Below, piece after piece: positions 36,960 to 48,293 of a stretch of 64,000 nucleotides of DNA. Source of the stretch: Hermatobates lingyangjiaoensis (lineage: Eukaryota; Arthropoda; Insecta; Hemiptera; Hermatobatidae); the NCBI GenBank assembly GCA_026182355.1, contig JAPFBL010000229.1:130001-194000 (forward strand), given 5' to 3'. Below the pieces are notes generated by a model. It did no database searches. It was given only the letters and a program-made list of their open reading frames with translations, and had not been told where the DNA came from. Made by a program: the position numbers and the translations under genes. How positions within the stretch are numbered: the stretch's first letter is position 1; every line of letters begins with the position of its first letter.

Positions 36960-37284
36960 TGGTTAGGTTAGGTTAGGTTGCAGTGGCAGTCCAACAAGGG
37001 AACCACGTGGGACGAGCATTGGCCCTTTGTGATACTACACTATGAAGATTGATTCTACACTGGGAGTCCTAAATTTTGCTTAACTAAAGTGTATTTAGAG
37101 TAGGGACCTTAAAGAGTACCTGACATCGTACAGGCTCGGGACCGACGGTTTAACGTCTTTCTCCGAGGGAAGACGTGTTAGATTTATTCACCTCCCGCGT
37201 GAATAAATCGAGAGCCAGGTGGGGATCGAACCCCGGATCTATCAGTTTAGAGGTGAGCACGTAACCACTGAGCTAACCTGGCCC
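36960..37284 (-). mobile_element. tRNA-derived SINE, copy 2, intact tRNA head and TTAGG tail
   Basis: On the minus strand the head (37283-37211) begins GCCAGGTTAGCTCAGTGG and ends GGTTCGATCCCCACCTGGC; acceptor arms GCCAGGT and ACCTGGC pair perfectly, and boxes A and B are canonical. The body follows, and the 3' tail is about four units of CCTAA (TTAGG on the plus strand, 36962-36980), identical to the arthropod telomere unit. GGATTGAT near both flanks may be a target duplication, but it is not cleanly placed. Confidence 0.85.
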
Positions 37285-37819
37285 CTAGGATTGATGACTG
37301 ACTGATTTATAATATAAAACAAAAGTCCTCTGTTTTATAAAAGTGTGTGAGGATAAGAAGGGAAGCATGGACAGTGTGAATGTGAAGAATAAATCGACTG
37401 AAAGCAGACTGACGTCTAGGGATATTGGGCCCTCTCCATATCGACGGGTCGAATATAAAGAATCCATCTTATTATTTTGCTGCCGGCCGCTCCCCGCTTC
37501 TTCAGCTTATAACGCATAATAAAATTCATGGGGCTGGCCAGAGAAAGCCTTTCTTCAACATTCATGCTTACAGGCGTCGTGTGTTTTAAATGTGCTTGTT
37601 ACACTTAAGCGCTAAACAACCATTCATTACTTCATTATTGCTAATTTTAAGCAGACAATACCTTTCATTTCCCACTCATGCTTTGATAGTACAAGAAATT
37701 TTCTCAGGATATTTATTTATATGTACATAATTTTGTTTCGATAGAATTATGTAATTTAATGTACTTAATATGTTTAATAGATTTCATCTTTCTAGTAGAC
37801 CAACGCCAGGAAGTGTAGT
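37285..37819. other. No gene recognised
   Basis: Includes a less AT-rich patch (37430-37560, with CTGCCGGCCGCTCCCC). No domain, promoter or repeat assignment. Confidence 0.5.
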
Positions 37820-40005
37820 CACTGGATTGCTTCTTCCCTCCTGTATTCCCTCCTACATCTGTATTATCAGTGTCACTGGTAATGTAAACTTACATTGTTA
37901 CTTTACTATAAGTAAAGTATAGTGAACGAGAAAAAAATCGATCTCGAGATTTTGACGGAATTACATGTTTTGAGGTCCCATAAGTCGTTTTATGACGTTT
38001 TTTCGATGATGTCTCTGTGTGTGTGTGTGGGTGGGTGGGTGAGTGTGTTAGCATTGCTTGTTACCACGCTACAGTCCAGAATCTTTGATGGATCAAGTTG
38101 ATATTTTACACAAAATTGGGCCACATAGGGAACAAGATCCCTATTGTTTGGGAAGAATTATGCATGATGGGAAAGTCACTTTTTTTGCCAAAAACCGTTT
38201 TTTAGAAAACATTTATTTCTCCTAAACTGATAACCCTAGAGTTTTGAAATTTTGACATTATCTTTGAGGTTACAAATTAAACAAACGAAAAATATATTCA
38301 TAATTTTAAAACAACAGGAAATATTTTTTTTCAATAAAATGTACAAATTTTGACTTAGAATTCAGTCTCAAAGCTTATGAGAGCGATACAAGTCATACCG
38401 TTAGATGGATCAAAATGAAACTATGCCTAAAAATAGAACATTATGTAGAGGAAGAAATGAGATAATTTTTTTTTAAAATTACATTCGCCGAAGGGGTATT
38501 ACAGTACGATTTCTCTTTTCAGAAAATGTTTTTTGACGCTAAACGGCTCATTAAAAAATCTTGAAAATTTGACAAAAAATGGAACAAAAAATTAGCAATT
38601 CATAAAAAAATGATCAAATTTCAATTATTGCAAAGAGCAATAAAACTATAAAAACTGTTTGTTCATCCTAGACTAAGGGATTACCTGCTATACTTGTCAA
38701 ATTTTTAATATTTTATTACATTATTTACATTGACTTAGAATTTTTTTTTAGTGAATTCACCGAACTAATATAATGTTTAAAGGTATAATGAAAATGTTTA
38801 AACGATTTAAGGACTTGTATGTGATGTATGAAGAATAAAATTCTTATATGTAAAAAATCAACAACAGTAGAGCATATGCACATATAATTTCTGATCCTTT
38901 TTAAAGTATGATGGGTTTGTCTAACAAAATGTTCTAATCAATCTATATGTTGCACCATTCTACGAGTACAAAGGTTAATATCAGATGCTGATTTTTTTAC
39001 TTTTATGAATAGCATTATTATTGGGTAATATTGAAGTTTTTGGAATGCATTTTTACGTCCTATAGAAGGGCTTCTATGTTTTTTTTCTAATTTCCAGTTT
39101 TTTCACTATTCTAATCTAATAGTTATACCATTATTTCTAAAAATTTCAAGCTTCTAGCTTTTAAATTTAAAATTATACAGAGAAGTTGACTTTGAGCCAG
39201 ATTTAAGAACGAAAAAGTGGCTAATTACCAATATATTATTTCTCAATATACATTTATAGCAAACTTATAACAGTGTACAGCACGTGGGAAAAAATAACAT
39301 TCGCTGAGACTAAATTGGTTTTTTATGATTTTTGACTAAGGGAAAGAAAATGAGTTTTTAAAAACCCTAGCATGCCATAAAATTTCCAGTACAATAATTT
39401 TATAGAAGACCAAAAATATAGCACATTATTCAGAAATAAAAAAAAATCTTTTTAAAACTGATTATTTTTAAATCATTTAAAAATAATAAATTAAATTATC
39501 CTACATCTTAAATTAAAAATTATCTGAAAGCGACAATTTTTCTTACATGTTTATGACATTTCAGACAAAAACTTTTTAATGTTTTTAAAATACTTAAAAT
39601 AGTTTTAAGTTCTAAATGGGAAAATTTGACTTAATTTTTAAATGTAGAAGGAGGTCAGATAAACTATGTAAGAGATCCACTGGCTATTGGAGTAAAAGCC
39701 ATGCTCTCTTGTAGGAAATTATTTCCTACAAGCAAATTTTCACTTTGGCTTTTCACAATGTTATTACTGCTGTAGTTATACTAATGATTGTATACCCATT
39801 AATTCTGTGACATGCAAAAAAGGCTTATCTATTGATAAGTGGATCAATAACTATCTGTACTACCTCAGGAATGAAAGACTAACAAACAACTCCCATTTAG
39901 ACGATTATATTATGCTTAAATGAGGCATTATATATTATATACCCAAGAAGTTTGATATTAAGTTTACTTATAGTAAAGTTGAGTGTAGGCTACTCCAGAT
40001 TTTTG
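37820..40005 (+). repeat. Interspersed repeat R2, longest copy
   Basis: This is an unclassified repeat of at least 2.1 kb. CTTTACTATAAGTAAAG (37901-37917), itself nearly palindromic, recurs as GTTTACTTATAGTAAAG at 39962-39978, followed by TTGAGTGTAGGCTACTCCAG and a T run that marks the right end. 38040-38760 is nearly the inverse of 34440-35165. 38635-38945 matches 19985-20340, and 39655-40000 matches 20970-21280. No ORF over 70 codons and no RT, DDE or other known motif is visible. A GT/GGGTG run sits at 38016-38048. Confidence 0.75.
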
Positions 40006-41714
40006 TGACTTTAAGCAAATAAAATTAAAAAAAAAAAATCTTTCTAATTAACCTTTAAAATTAAGACGACACTTATTTTAGTACTAGACTACCCGTGACC
40101 CTTTGAGTCACTCAGAAGTTATAACAATAGGTATTGAAATTAATTCACTGAACATGATTGACACGGATAATTTTAATTGTTGTTTCTTGTTATCAAGGTA
40201 CGGAAACAGATTCTTATATGGCCCAAGCTATTTATATGATATTCTTAACATGATTTAAGATATATACAAAGTAAGTATATTTAGCAAACTAAAAATCATT
40301 TGAGTGAAAAAAAGCATTTATAAATCATCAATTCAAGTTACGTATACAATAAAATATATTTAAAAAAAACTGAAATATATATAAATTCAATTTCAGGTCT
40401 CTATCTCACAAAAAATAGGTGAAAAAACTCACGAACATTATATATAGAGTCAAATAAGTTTGTATGAAATTTACGTAGTGCATGGTAGATATAGATATTA
40501 CGTACTTTTAATTCATATAATCATAAAGTTGGTTGAAATACATAGTTAAATATTTTAGCTAAGGATTCAAGGCACTTAAATCTCATTTTAAAAGTCTTAT
40601 CGGGCAGATATGTTTTACTGAAGCATTGATTAGAATACTATTTTATATGTAATAGTATGACAGGCAGGCTACAACGACATCAACTTAGTCGAGTGGTATG
40701 CTTTAACTTCGCTATATGCAAACATGCCATTAACCCTAAAGCTGATAATTTACCGATTATTTATATTTTAAGTGCTTAATGCTATTTTGACAGCAAAACC
40801 TGAAATAAAAGTACCAGTTACGCCTCTGAATGGAAAACTGATTCATTTAATGAATGTTTCTACTTCGACGTTATTAAAATCATAAAATACACAAATTTGA
40901 TTGTACAATTAACTCAAGAATAATATTGGAGGTATTGCTAATGCTTTTTGATAGCAAACAAATATCTTCCACACTGATCAAGCCTAGCAGGGAAATAAAT
41001 CCCATGGACTCTAACTGAGCGAGACTTGCTTGGATAATGGATTGCTACTTAACTTTCAATCTGATAAGATATCCAATGTTAAATCAGCTAAATTTCGTTT
41101 ACTGTCTGCAGCACCGTGTACTTGGGTGTGTTAGCACTTGTTGAACATTCGCAATGCTCCTAATAAGCTAATACAAAACCACCTTAATATATTCATATTA
41201 ATAATATTTATATGAATACATAGAATTTACATACGTATATAGAATGGACATAGAATGCGTATTTTGGTTTTCAATAGCTGGATGAAATATTTGTTTTTTT
41301 GTAATTCTATCTGCCTAACTGATGCCGGAGTTAACCCAGTTCAATAACAGAAAATTCTAATTGACAGTAATACTCAGATAGTTATAACGTAATTGTACCT
41401 AAACACTGATTCACTACTAGTGATGATTTAGCCATTGCTAAATAGATCCTCATCTTCAGATTAGCTAAAATCATGATTTCATGGTGAACATGAAAACCTC
41501 TTCTTAGGATCAGGGCCAGATACATCTGTTTCAATATACTTTCAATACTCATAAAGGTTATACCGGCTTAAAATATCAACACTTTTATAAATCTGTTTCA
41601 AATTTGTATATATGTCATTAAATTTGTTGAATGGATGCGTAACTGTGCCGAGTTATTATATAACAAATATAGCGAATCCAAAACTTAGAAGCAATTATAA
41701 CATTCAATAATAAA
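40006..41714. other. No gene recognised
   Basis: AT-rich sequence, nothing supported. Confidence 0.6.
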
Positions 41715-42330
41715 AAAAAAATCTGGAGTTCCTTAACTTGACTGTATGTAAACATAACATCGAAATAACTATTTAGGTGTAGGGAAAACGAAAAAGATTA
41801 AGTCCTATGTTTAACTAAGTTTAACAGTGTCTTATAACAATTATTTCAGTTTCATAATTACTGGTACCACTTTTCTCATCAACTAATACTTAGGATTCAT
41901 CCATAAGTCAACAATTTTATATTTTATGAAAATAATAAACGTTTCCAGTACCTAGATTTAAAAACTTGTTACGGTTACATTTGTCACTTTAATTATCAAA
42001 AATCTTATCTAAAAATACATTTTAACATAAAAGTGATTTTGCCATTATGTAAAATTACACCCAAACAATTAGACACTTCTAAATCATAAGGCCCATTTAT
42101 GTGTAAACTATGAATTTGATCCATCAAAGATTGTGACCTGTAGCCCGGAATAAATTTTTAGATAAACGTCCACCCACCCACTCTGACACACACACAGACA
42201 TCATTGACAAAGTGTCAAAAAAGAACTTTGGAGACCTCGAAACATGTACCGTCAAAAAACCTTGAGATCAGTTTTTTTCATGATCTTTAAACCTTAAAAA
42301 AGTTTAAACTTAAACTTTTTTAAAGTAAAG
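41715..42330 (-). repeat. Repeat R2 copy, diverged
   Basis: AAAAATCTGGAGTTCC is the inverse right end. GATCCATCAAAGATTGTGAC, CCACCCACCCACTCTGACAC and ATGTACCGTCAAAAAACCTT are the inverse of 37935-38110. Only the two end regions, about 600 bases, remain. Confidence 0.65.
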
Positions 42331-43258
42331 TAAAGTTTACTTTAAACTTAAAGTGCAAGAGTTAAACATTTAGAATATTATAACAAGAATGACAATTATT
42401 AAATTTATCAAATACATAAAGTATATACAAATTATAAGTTTAGTTTGCATGGTCCAGAAGAACTAAATTAGTATTTTAGTCTAAAAACAATCCAGGTACA
42501 AAAATTTGAGTCAATCGAGTCATCGATAAATTGTTTGGAAGAACCGGAAATATTTTAACTGGTAAAGATATTAAAATACATATGTACAATATGTAAAACA
42601 AACGTCTTAAAATGCATAAAAAATGTATTCTAAAATACATTTCTGATCATCACTACTCATTATATAAATATAAATAAATTCCCCCCTCTCCCCCCCCCCA
42701 AATTAGGTTAAGTACACTGGACTTTAAAGTAAACTTATTATCATTATTATTGTTAAATTATAGCAATGCTCAATGAGCTATTACTTAAACAAATGTACTT
42801 GTTTTGATGTGGCTTTTCTATTTGTTAACTATGATGAAAATTGTTTACGGACGGTTTGACGAGTTGCTTTAAATGTAATTAAAAATAATTCTTTGAAAAT
42901 AACAATCCCTTTTTCTTGCAAATTTATTCTAAATCTCTGTACCTTTTCATCCAAACTATTATTGCGACTAAATTATGTGATATTTGAAGATTTCGGAAGG
43001 ACTAATTTAAAATTAATATCCGTTTATTAATTCTGATAATAAATGTGGATTATCTCACATTGAACTTTAATGTAACAAGATACATTATCAATTCACTGAC
43101 AGTACAATCAATATTGGTATTATTTTAATGTGACTATAATTTATACGTATTATCAATCCTGAGGTTTATGAACGATTTAATCATAAATTTATATCTATCT
43201 TTATATTTATTAATATCAATTACAATTTACATTGATACATAAAAGTTATATATGTATA
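42331..43258. other. No gene recognised
   Basis: AT-rich with a C-rich run at 42681-42700. Confidence 0.6.
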
Positions 43259-43345
43259 TATATATCATAATGATTAAACCACCATAAAAATGAAAAAAAA
43301 AGACTAAGATCTTTAAACCGTAACAAGCTGTCTTCGTCAGAGTCG
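43259..43345 (-). repeat. Family A terminal repeat fragment
   Basis: The minus strand shows GACT, CTGACGA, A, GACAG-loop-CGGTT, TAAA (GAAA mutated), AGATCT, T, AGTC (43344-43302), followed by a decayed body (GGTGGTTTAATCATTATG) that ends at a TA run. Confidence 0.65.
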
Positions 43346-43448
43346 ACAAAACACAACTTGTTTGAAATCTTGTTTTATATAAATATATATTGATATAGTT
43401 TTCCAACCACTGATTTATCAAGAACCCCTTCTATATATACAAAAATAA

Positions 43449-43912
43449 AGTTTATCGGGACTCGTTCAGTTCTTCAGGTTCAAATTAAACTCTCATTTAT
43501 ATTAGAAATAGGTAAAACCGTCATACCTCGTAAGATGGACAACGTCCGAAAGCGCTCCAACAACTCCAGGATCATCTTACGAGGTATGACGGTTTTACCT
43601 ATTTCTAATATAAATCATACTAACCTCAGTGGTATTAACAATATGCATGTATTAAACTCTCATTGCCAACGTTTCGGTCTTTATTTAAAACCTTTTTCAT
43701 AAGCAGAAGTATAAATTTTGAAACAGAAAAACTAGGTATGAAATTACAAATTATTTTTCTTTGTAAAATAATTTATAATGTAATACTTAGTTTTTATGTT
43801 TCAAAATTTATACTTCTGCCTATGAAAAAGGTTTTAAATAAGGACCGAAACGTTGGCAATGAGAGTTTAATTTGAACCTGAAGAACTGACCTAGTCCCGA
43901 TAAACTTTTGTT
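43449..43912. mobile_element. Foldback element interrupted by a younger insertion
   Basis: The left arm (43449-43497 plus 43665-43735) and right arm (about 43797-43912) are inverted copies. Both contain CCGAAACGTTGGC preceded by a potential hairpin GGTTTT / AAGACC and the box CTTATGA, again a hammerhead-like arrangement with a short palindrome (ACGT). The insertion 43498-43650 lies within the left arm. A (TA)n run follows at about 43933-43951. Confidence 0.65.
43498..43650. mobile_element. Short foldback copy nested in another foldback, 14-bp target duplication
   Basis: This 153-bp element is the short form of the family at 4175: same ends (TATATTAGAAATAGGTAAAA at the start, TAACAATATGCATGT at the end), same AAGATGGACAACGTCCGAAA core and AGCGCT palindrome. 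ATTAAACTCTCATT flanks it exactly at 43484-43497 and 43651-43664. It splits the left arm of the surrounding foldback (43449-43912), so it is the younger insertion. Confidence 0.85.
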
Positions 43913-43951
43913 TATATATTATCGAGTTCCGAATATATATATATATATATT

Positions 43952-45235
43952 ATATTCTTTATTTTTAAGAAATCGCAATACATTTGATAGTTAACTTACA
44001 AACTCAACGATGAAAAAATAACAAAAAATTCTCACAATTATTTTAAAGAGGATAATAAATCATTATAACTATGTATTAATATAATTATTATTTTGCCTTA
44101 TGGTCAGAGGAATGGTCTTTATGGCCGAATATAAAAAAAGGAATTATTATAAAGTGGTTTGTTTACTCTAAAGTTTGTTTCACCGAGATAATATTGGTTG
44201 GTTTTGGCTTTATGGAATGGTTTATAGATGTTTGGAGTAGTATAGGGTTATCTGTGAGTATCGATCATGAACTAAAAGCGGGGACTGCCACTAATTGAGG
44301 TTATAATGTTGTAGCTAGGGAGATCTCTTCAGGCCTGAATGCTAAATAAGGCAATACGTGCTGATCAAACCGTCATAAATAGCGACTCAATACTGGCAAC
44401 ACATGAACACCCAACACATTGTTTAATAAACTTATATCCAACTGCACCTCACTCTTATATTGACCTTACAACATTTACATTTCTGATGCAATACTGATCC
44501 AGTTATTTACTTTATTCATATATAATCTCTGACAATAATCAAAATATTCAATCAAATACAGTACGAAATATAATTCTTAAATTATTATCAAGATAATATT
44601 TTTTTTACCTGTTTTGGTATTATTTAGCGCTCCCAGCTTATTCAGCCATATCGCTGAAAACAACAAAAAAACAGACTGATGCCTTTTTTACGTGAAATCT
44701 CTTTTGCCGCATCTCGGGAGCTACAAGCTCTAGCCTAGGATAGTGTCAAACAAAACCTCCGAGATACGCCCGATGTGGACCATGCGGAGGCGAGCTTCCA
44801 TGACCCTACTCGTACATCACAAAAAAAATAAAAATCTTTTTTTTTTTACCACTGTAAAACTGACTGGTGTTTTTAGTGAAATGAAGCGATTCTTAAACAT
44901 AATTGAATTGGCAAAGCTGATCTGATGAATGGTCTCCATACTGAATATGTTTCCATGCTAGTATAATTTAACACTCCGTCGTCATGAATAAACGTTTATG
45001 CCTCCACTATTTGTTTTTCTCATAGCAATTAAACCTTTGTCATTGGAAAGTTATTTTCTTTTATAAGCTACATTATGATATTGTATTTACTGTACTGTAT
45101 ATTCTACTCTTACATGAAACAATGAATAATGAGTATTTAATGAATATTTTTCTACAGTCACTGCATTCGTTCTTTTTTATATTACACTTTAATAATCTTG
45201 TCTAATTTCATTTCATATATATTTTTTTCATAATA
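43952..45235. other. No gene recognised
   Basis: 44280-44475 has moderate complexity with an AATAAA (44427-44432) and could be the end of an LTR, but no ends are defined. 44690-44810 has an imperfect ATCTCGGGAG / CTCCGAGAT palindrome. Confidence 0.5.
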
Positions 45236-45258
45236 TATTTTATATTATATATACATAT

Positions 45259-45291
<33 letters not shown>
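45236..45291. repeat. (TA)n-rich array
   Basis: Interrupted TA repeats immediately 5' of the family A foldback at 45291. Confidence 0.95.
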
Positions 45292-45475
45292 AATGATCAA
45301 AACACAATACCAAATGGGAAAACAAGTGGTCTTCGTCCGAGTCAACAACCCAACTGGACTCTGACGAAGACCGCTGCTTACGGTTGAAAGATCTAAGTCT
45401 TCTTTTCTCATTTCATATTGTGGTTTGATCATTGATTGTTGTTTCTCGTGTTTATGTGAAATCTTTATATATCAT
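45291..45475 (+). repeat. Family A terminal repeat, foldback copy
   Basis: The right unit (45345-45475) is hammerhead-like core, then TTCTTTTCTCATTTC, TTGTGGTTTGATCATTGATT, GTGTTTATGTGAAATCTTT and a TA run. The left unit (45291-45345) is a partial inverted copy (ATGATCAAAACACAATACC...). (TA)n blocks lie on both sides. Confidence 0.7.
45357..45399 (+). ncRNA. Hammerhead-ribozyme-like motif, family A (best copy)
   Basis: The order is GACT, CTGACGA, A, hairpin GACCG-loop-CGGTT, GAAA, GATCT (with the preceding A forming palindrome AGATCT), A, AGTC. GACT pairs with AGTC as stem I, GACCG pairs with CGGTT as stem II, and the A...T pair around GATC is a minimal stem III. This matches a type I hammerhead with a vanishingly short stem III, which would act as a dimer through the palindrome, as described for animal PLEs. 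One extra base (A) lies between the box and stem II, unlike the textbook core. Confidence 0.65.
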
Positions 45476-45504
45476 CACTACTACTACTACTGATCAATTT
45501 TTTC

Positions 45505-45510
45505 TATCTA

Positions 45511-45562
<52 letters not shown>

Positions 45563-45590
45563 ATATAATATATATATATATAATAATATA
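45505..45590. repeat. (TA)n array
   Basis: TA repeats with a few interruptions between two family A copies. A second pure run follows at 45776-45817. Confidence 0.95.
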
Positions 45591-45644
45591 ACAAATGGAA
45601 AACAATATAATATCTTTCATAAATAGGTCTTCTAATATATAAAC

Positions 45645-45772
45645 AACTCTCAGTTGGGTTTTTGACTCTGACGAAGACGCTTGTTACGGTTGAAAGATCT
45701 TAGTCTTGTTTTCCCATTTCTTATTGTGGTTTGATCATTGATTGTTGTTTCACGTGTTTATGTGAAATCTTT

Positions 45773-45776
<4 letters not shown>
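45645..45776 (+). repeat. Family A terminal repeat with hammerhead-like core
   Basis: The core is at 45655-45716. TGGG (45655-45658) can pair with CCCA (45713-45716) and GACT (45664-45667) with AGTC (45702-45705), leaving a T-rich internal loop in stem I. The box CTGACGA is at 45668-45674, GAAA at 45692-45695 and the palindrome AGATCT at 45695-45700. Stem II has lost one C compared with the 45357 copy. The tail ends in GTGAAATCTTT next to (TA)n. Confidence 0.7.
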
Positions 45777-45817
<41 letters not shown>

Positions 45818-45818
<1 letters not shown>

Positions 45819-45940
45819 ATGATAAACGAAATACGGTCCGGCTGGAGAGATTACATTTAAAATAAACTGTGACACATAGAAAGAAACATAACAAAGAATC
45901 ACTTTTCAATATTTTGACCGTTTCTGTTATGTTTCTTTTG
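45818..45940 (-). repeat. Repeat unit, family D
   Basis: GATAAACGAAATACGGTCCG, AATAAACTGTGACACATAGA, AAGAAACATAACAAAGAATC and ACTTTTCAATATTTTGACCG are the inverse of 27510-27625. It lies directly beside (TA)n (45776-45817) and a GT tract (45940-45962). Confidence 0.7.
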
Positions 45941-46224
45941 TGTGTGTGTGTGTGTGTGTGTATGTTTGTGTGAGTGTCTCTCTTATTATTTAAAGTTGTC
46001 ATTAATATATTTAGATTGAATTTATAAAGCGTTTAATGGATAACTAAGAGTGTACAGGATAACTCTGTATAGGTATAATGAAATCAGGATTCGGTCAATT
46101 ATCTAGGTTCAAAAATCAACAAAAAACAATCGTTAAGTATTTGTGTTGGGAAAAGGTCACAGATGATTTGAGAATATATTATGTTATATGAACATATAAC
46201 ATATATGAATATATGGAGATATAA

Positions 46225-46390
46225 CTTCAAATTACACAAAGCACGACACAGAAAAGAGAATAAAAAGAACACTTACAGAATTCAATATTTCGAACTGTTG
46301 TTCGTCATCAGGAGAGTAGACTAGAAGAGAGGACGAAGTGAGAGAGATCTCCCCACGTCGAAGAACGGAGCGCGAATATATGGAGATATA
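46225..46390 (-). repeat. Hammerhead-like repeat unit, family C
   Basis: Minus strand of 46288-46311: CTGATGA, C, GAAC-aaca-GTTC, GAAA, then TATTGAATTCTGTAAGTG. Stem II is perfect. The upstream GAGAGTAGACTAGAAGAGAG is like the 13380 unit. Confidence 0.55.
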
Positions 46391-47650
46391 TTCAGATATA
46401 TAGTCTGTAAATTCACAGCTATTACCGGATTTGTTAATTGATCAATTTTTCCAAAAAATTGATATTAGCAGCCAAAAACAACGATATCAACACAAAACTC
46501 GAATTCAGTACTGATTTCCAGATAACACAAAGTTCACGTCCATCGATACTGTAATTGATTAAGCAGAAATTGTCAATTATCCACCTGAATTTCAAAATTG
46601 ATTTGTCTGGCATGCTACCACACGTACTAACATTCAAAATTGGTGTGCTCATTATTCTTCTATGAAACATTAATCTACTACAATTCTGAATTGAAAATAG
46701 TATTTCGGCAAAAAAATTGATGAACAATATAATCGAATCTAAATTATTAAAAAAATAATTTTAAGGTGAACATTTACAGTTGCCACGTCAATTACAGCTT
46801 ACGGACACACACTGTAACCATGTACCTCTTCTCTCGACTGATGAGTGGTCTCCAACTGAATATATCTCCATGGACATATGTCTGAAGAACGCTGGGAATC
46901 ATCTACCTCTGGTAGACTAAACAAGAAGATGGCTACCATAGCTCCAACATCATGTGTTGGGGCTATTCACTTTGGCGAAGTTGAAGCTGATTGAGCCGGA
47001 CAGGGCAATCAAAGAGCCGGTTGGCCAAAGAAGCTTCAAGATTACTTTGAAATCCGAACTGAATTTTATCAGAGTACACCACTAGCTGTGACCATTTTTC
47101 AATATATGCAGTTAAAATTCAATTATCTAATTCTGGTATCAATATCTTGAACTAAGAAGACTTTGGACACAAATGATGTGACCATTTGTTTCTTATCAAT
47201 GTACCATTCCCAGAAATAACTTGAGAATTTAAAACTAACATACAAGTGGCCTTGATTATTGAGTTGAAATATTAGGTATATATAATGCTAACACAGTATT
47301 TAAGATTTTTGTCGGTCAACTTTGCTTCTGTCATTGAAGAGCCACTAAGAGCTTGTATCACATAATAATGGAATGCAATTAACACACCGCAAATTCGTCA
47401 AGTGGTGCTTCATTCTGCTCCCTTGCCACCAATTTATCTTAATCAGTCGCTGATATCAAAGCTACTAGTTTCTATGTTCAAATGAATTTTTGATTTTGGC
47501 TGACTAGCGCAGTGAGATTGTGTTTTATAATTTAATATCAATTGTGAAACCTGCATTATTTTATTAAAATTGTCCTTAATTCATGCAGTATTGTAATATC
47601 AAGCATGCCATAATAATGGTTATTCAAACAAGGCTCATTCAGCACCCATT
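46391..47650. other. No gene recognised
   Basis: A 97-codon minus-strand frame (46727-46434) was inspected and not recognised; its residues look composition-driven. Confidence 0.5.
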
Positions 47651-47679
47651 CACACATACACACATTTAAATCATAAAAC

Positions 47680-48253
47680 AAGATTCGCTGATATCAACAC
47701 GTGAAATAGTTATCTATGTTCAAACCGCAATATGATGAATATGAAAGACTGAACTATCTTTCAACGTGAGATTGTAGTCTTCGATCAGAGTTAAATATCT
47801 AATTGTGAAACACTAGCATGCATTTTATAACATCATTCCTCAATTCATTCAGTTATTTTAATAACCCCTCACCAGCATGTTTCTGCATAATAGTGTTCAG
47901 TTGCGTTTTGACTCTGACGACAACACCGCTTGTTGCACATTGAACACATATAAGATATTTTTCAAGCTTTCATATAAACACGTGAATTACAATCACATGA
48001 TCAAACACAATATGAAATGATAAAATAAACTAATATCTTATCAACGTAACAAGCATCTTCGTCAGAGTCAAAACTAACTGATAACACTAGATAGAAAATC
48101 ATCATTACACTGAAATCCTTTTATTTTTATTAAACCCTCACCATAGAAATGGATAACAGCACCTAGTGTTCAGTTGCGTTTTGACTCTGATAAAGACCGC
48201 TTGTTGCTATTGAAAGATCTTTGTCTTGTTTTCCCATTTCTTATTGTGGTTTG

Positions 48254-48256
<3 letters not shown>
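47680..48256. repeat. Cluster of decayed family A repeats in both orientations
   Basis: At least four units are visible. One is a minus copy at about 47680-47800 (ACACGTGAAATAG, CTTTCAACGTGAG). A plus core at 47910-47945 reads GACTCTGACGACAACACCG. A minus unit is at about 47965-48075 (ACACGTGAATTACAATCA, then CGTAACAAGCATCTTCGTCA). A plus unit at 48166-48256 has GACTCTGATAAAGACCG and AGATCTTTGTC. All have point changes and small deletions in the ribozyme core. The cluster ends in (TA)n at 48257-48292. Confidence 0.6.

Positions 48257-48292
<36 letters not shown>
48257..48292. repeat. (TA)n microsatellite
   Basis: A pure TA run directly joined to the ...TTTGATCAT end of a family A unit. Confidence 0.95.

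Positions 48293-48293
<1 letters not shown>

Noticed and set aside
36960..36982. Interstitial telomere from a chromosome fusion
   Set aside because: Only about four TTAGG units occur, and they form the tail of a SINE with a matching second copy.
44309..44472. Possible second solo LTR (TGTTGTAGC...CCTTACA with AATAAA)
   Set aside because: Ends are not inverted beyond TG/CA, no target duplication was found and no second copy is in the window.
46434..46727. 97-codon minus-strand frame
   Set aside because: No domain or repeat similarity recognised; likely chance.
45236..48292. CRISPR-like array of regularly spaced repeats
   Set aside because: Units are in both orientations, irregularly spaced and of eukaryotic transposon type; no cas genes.
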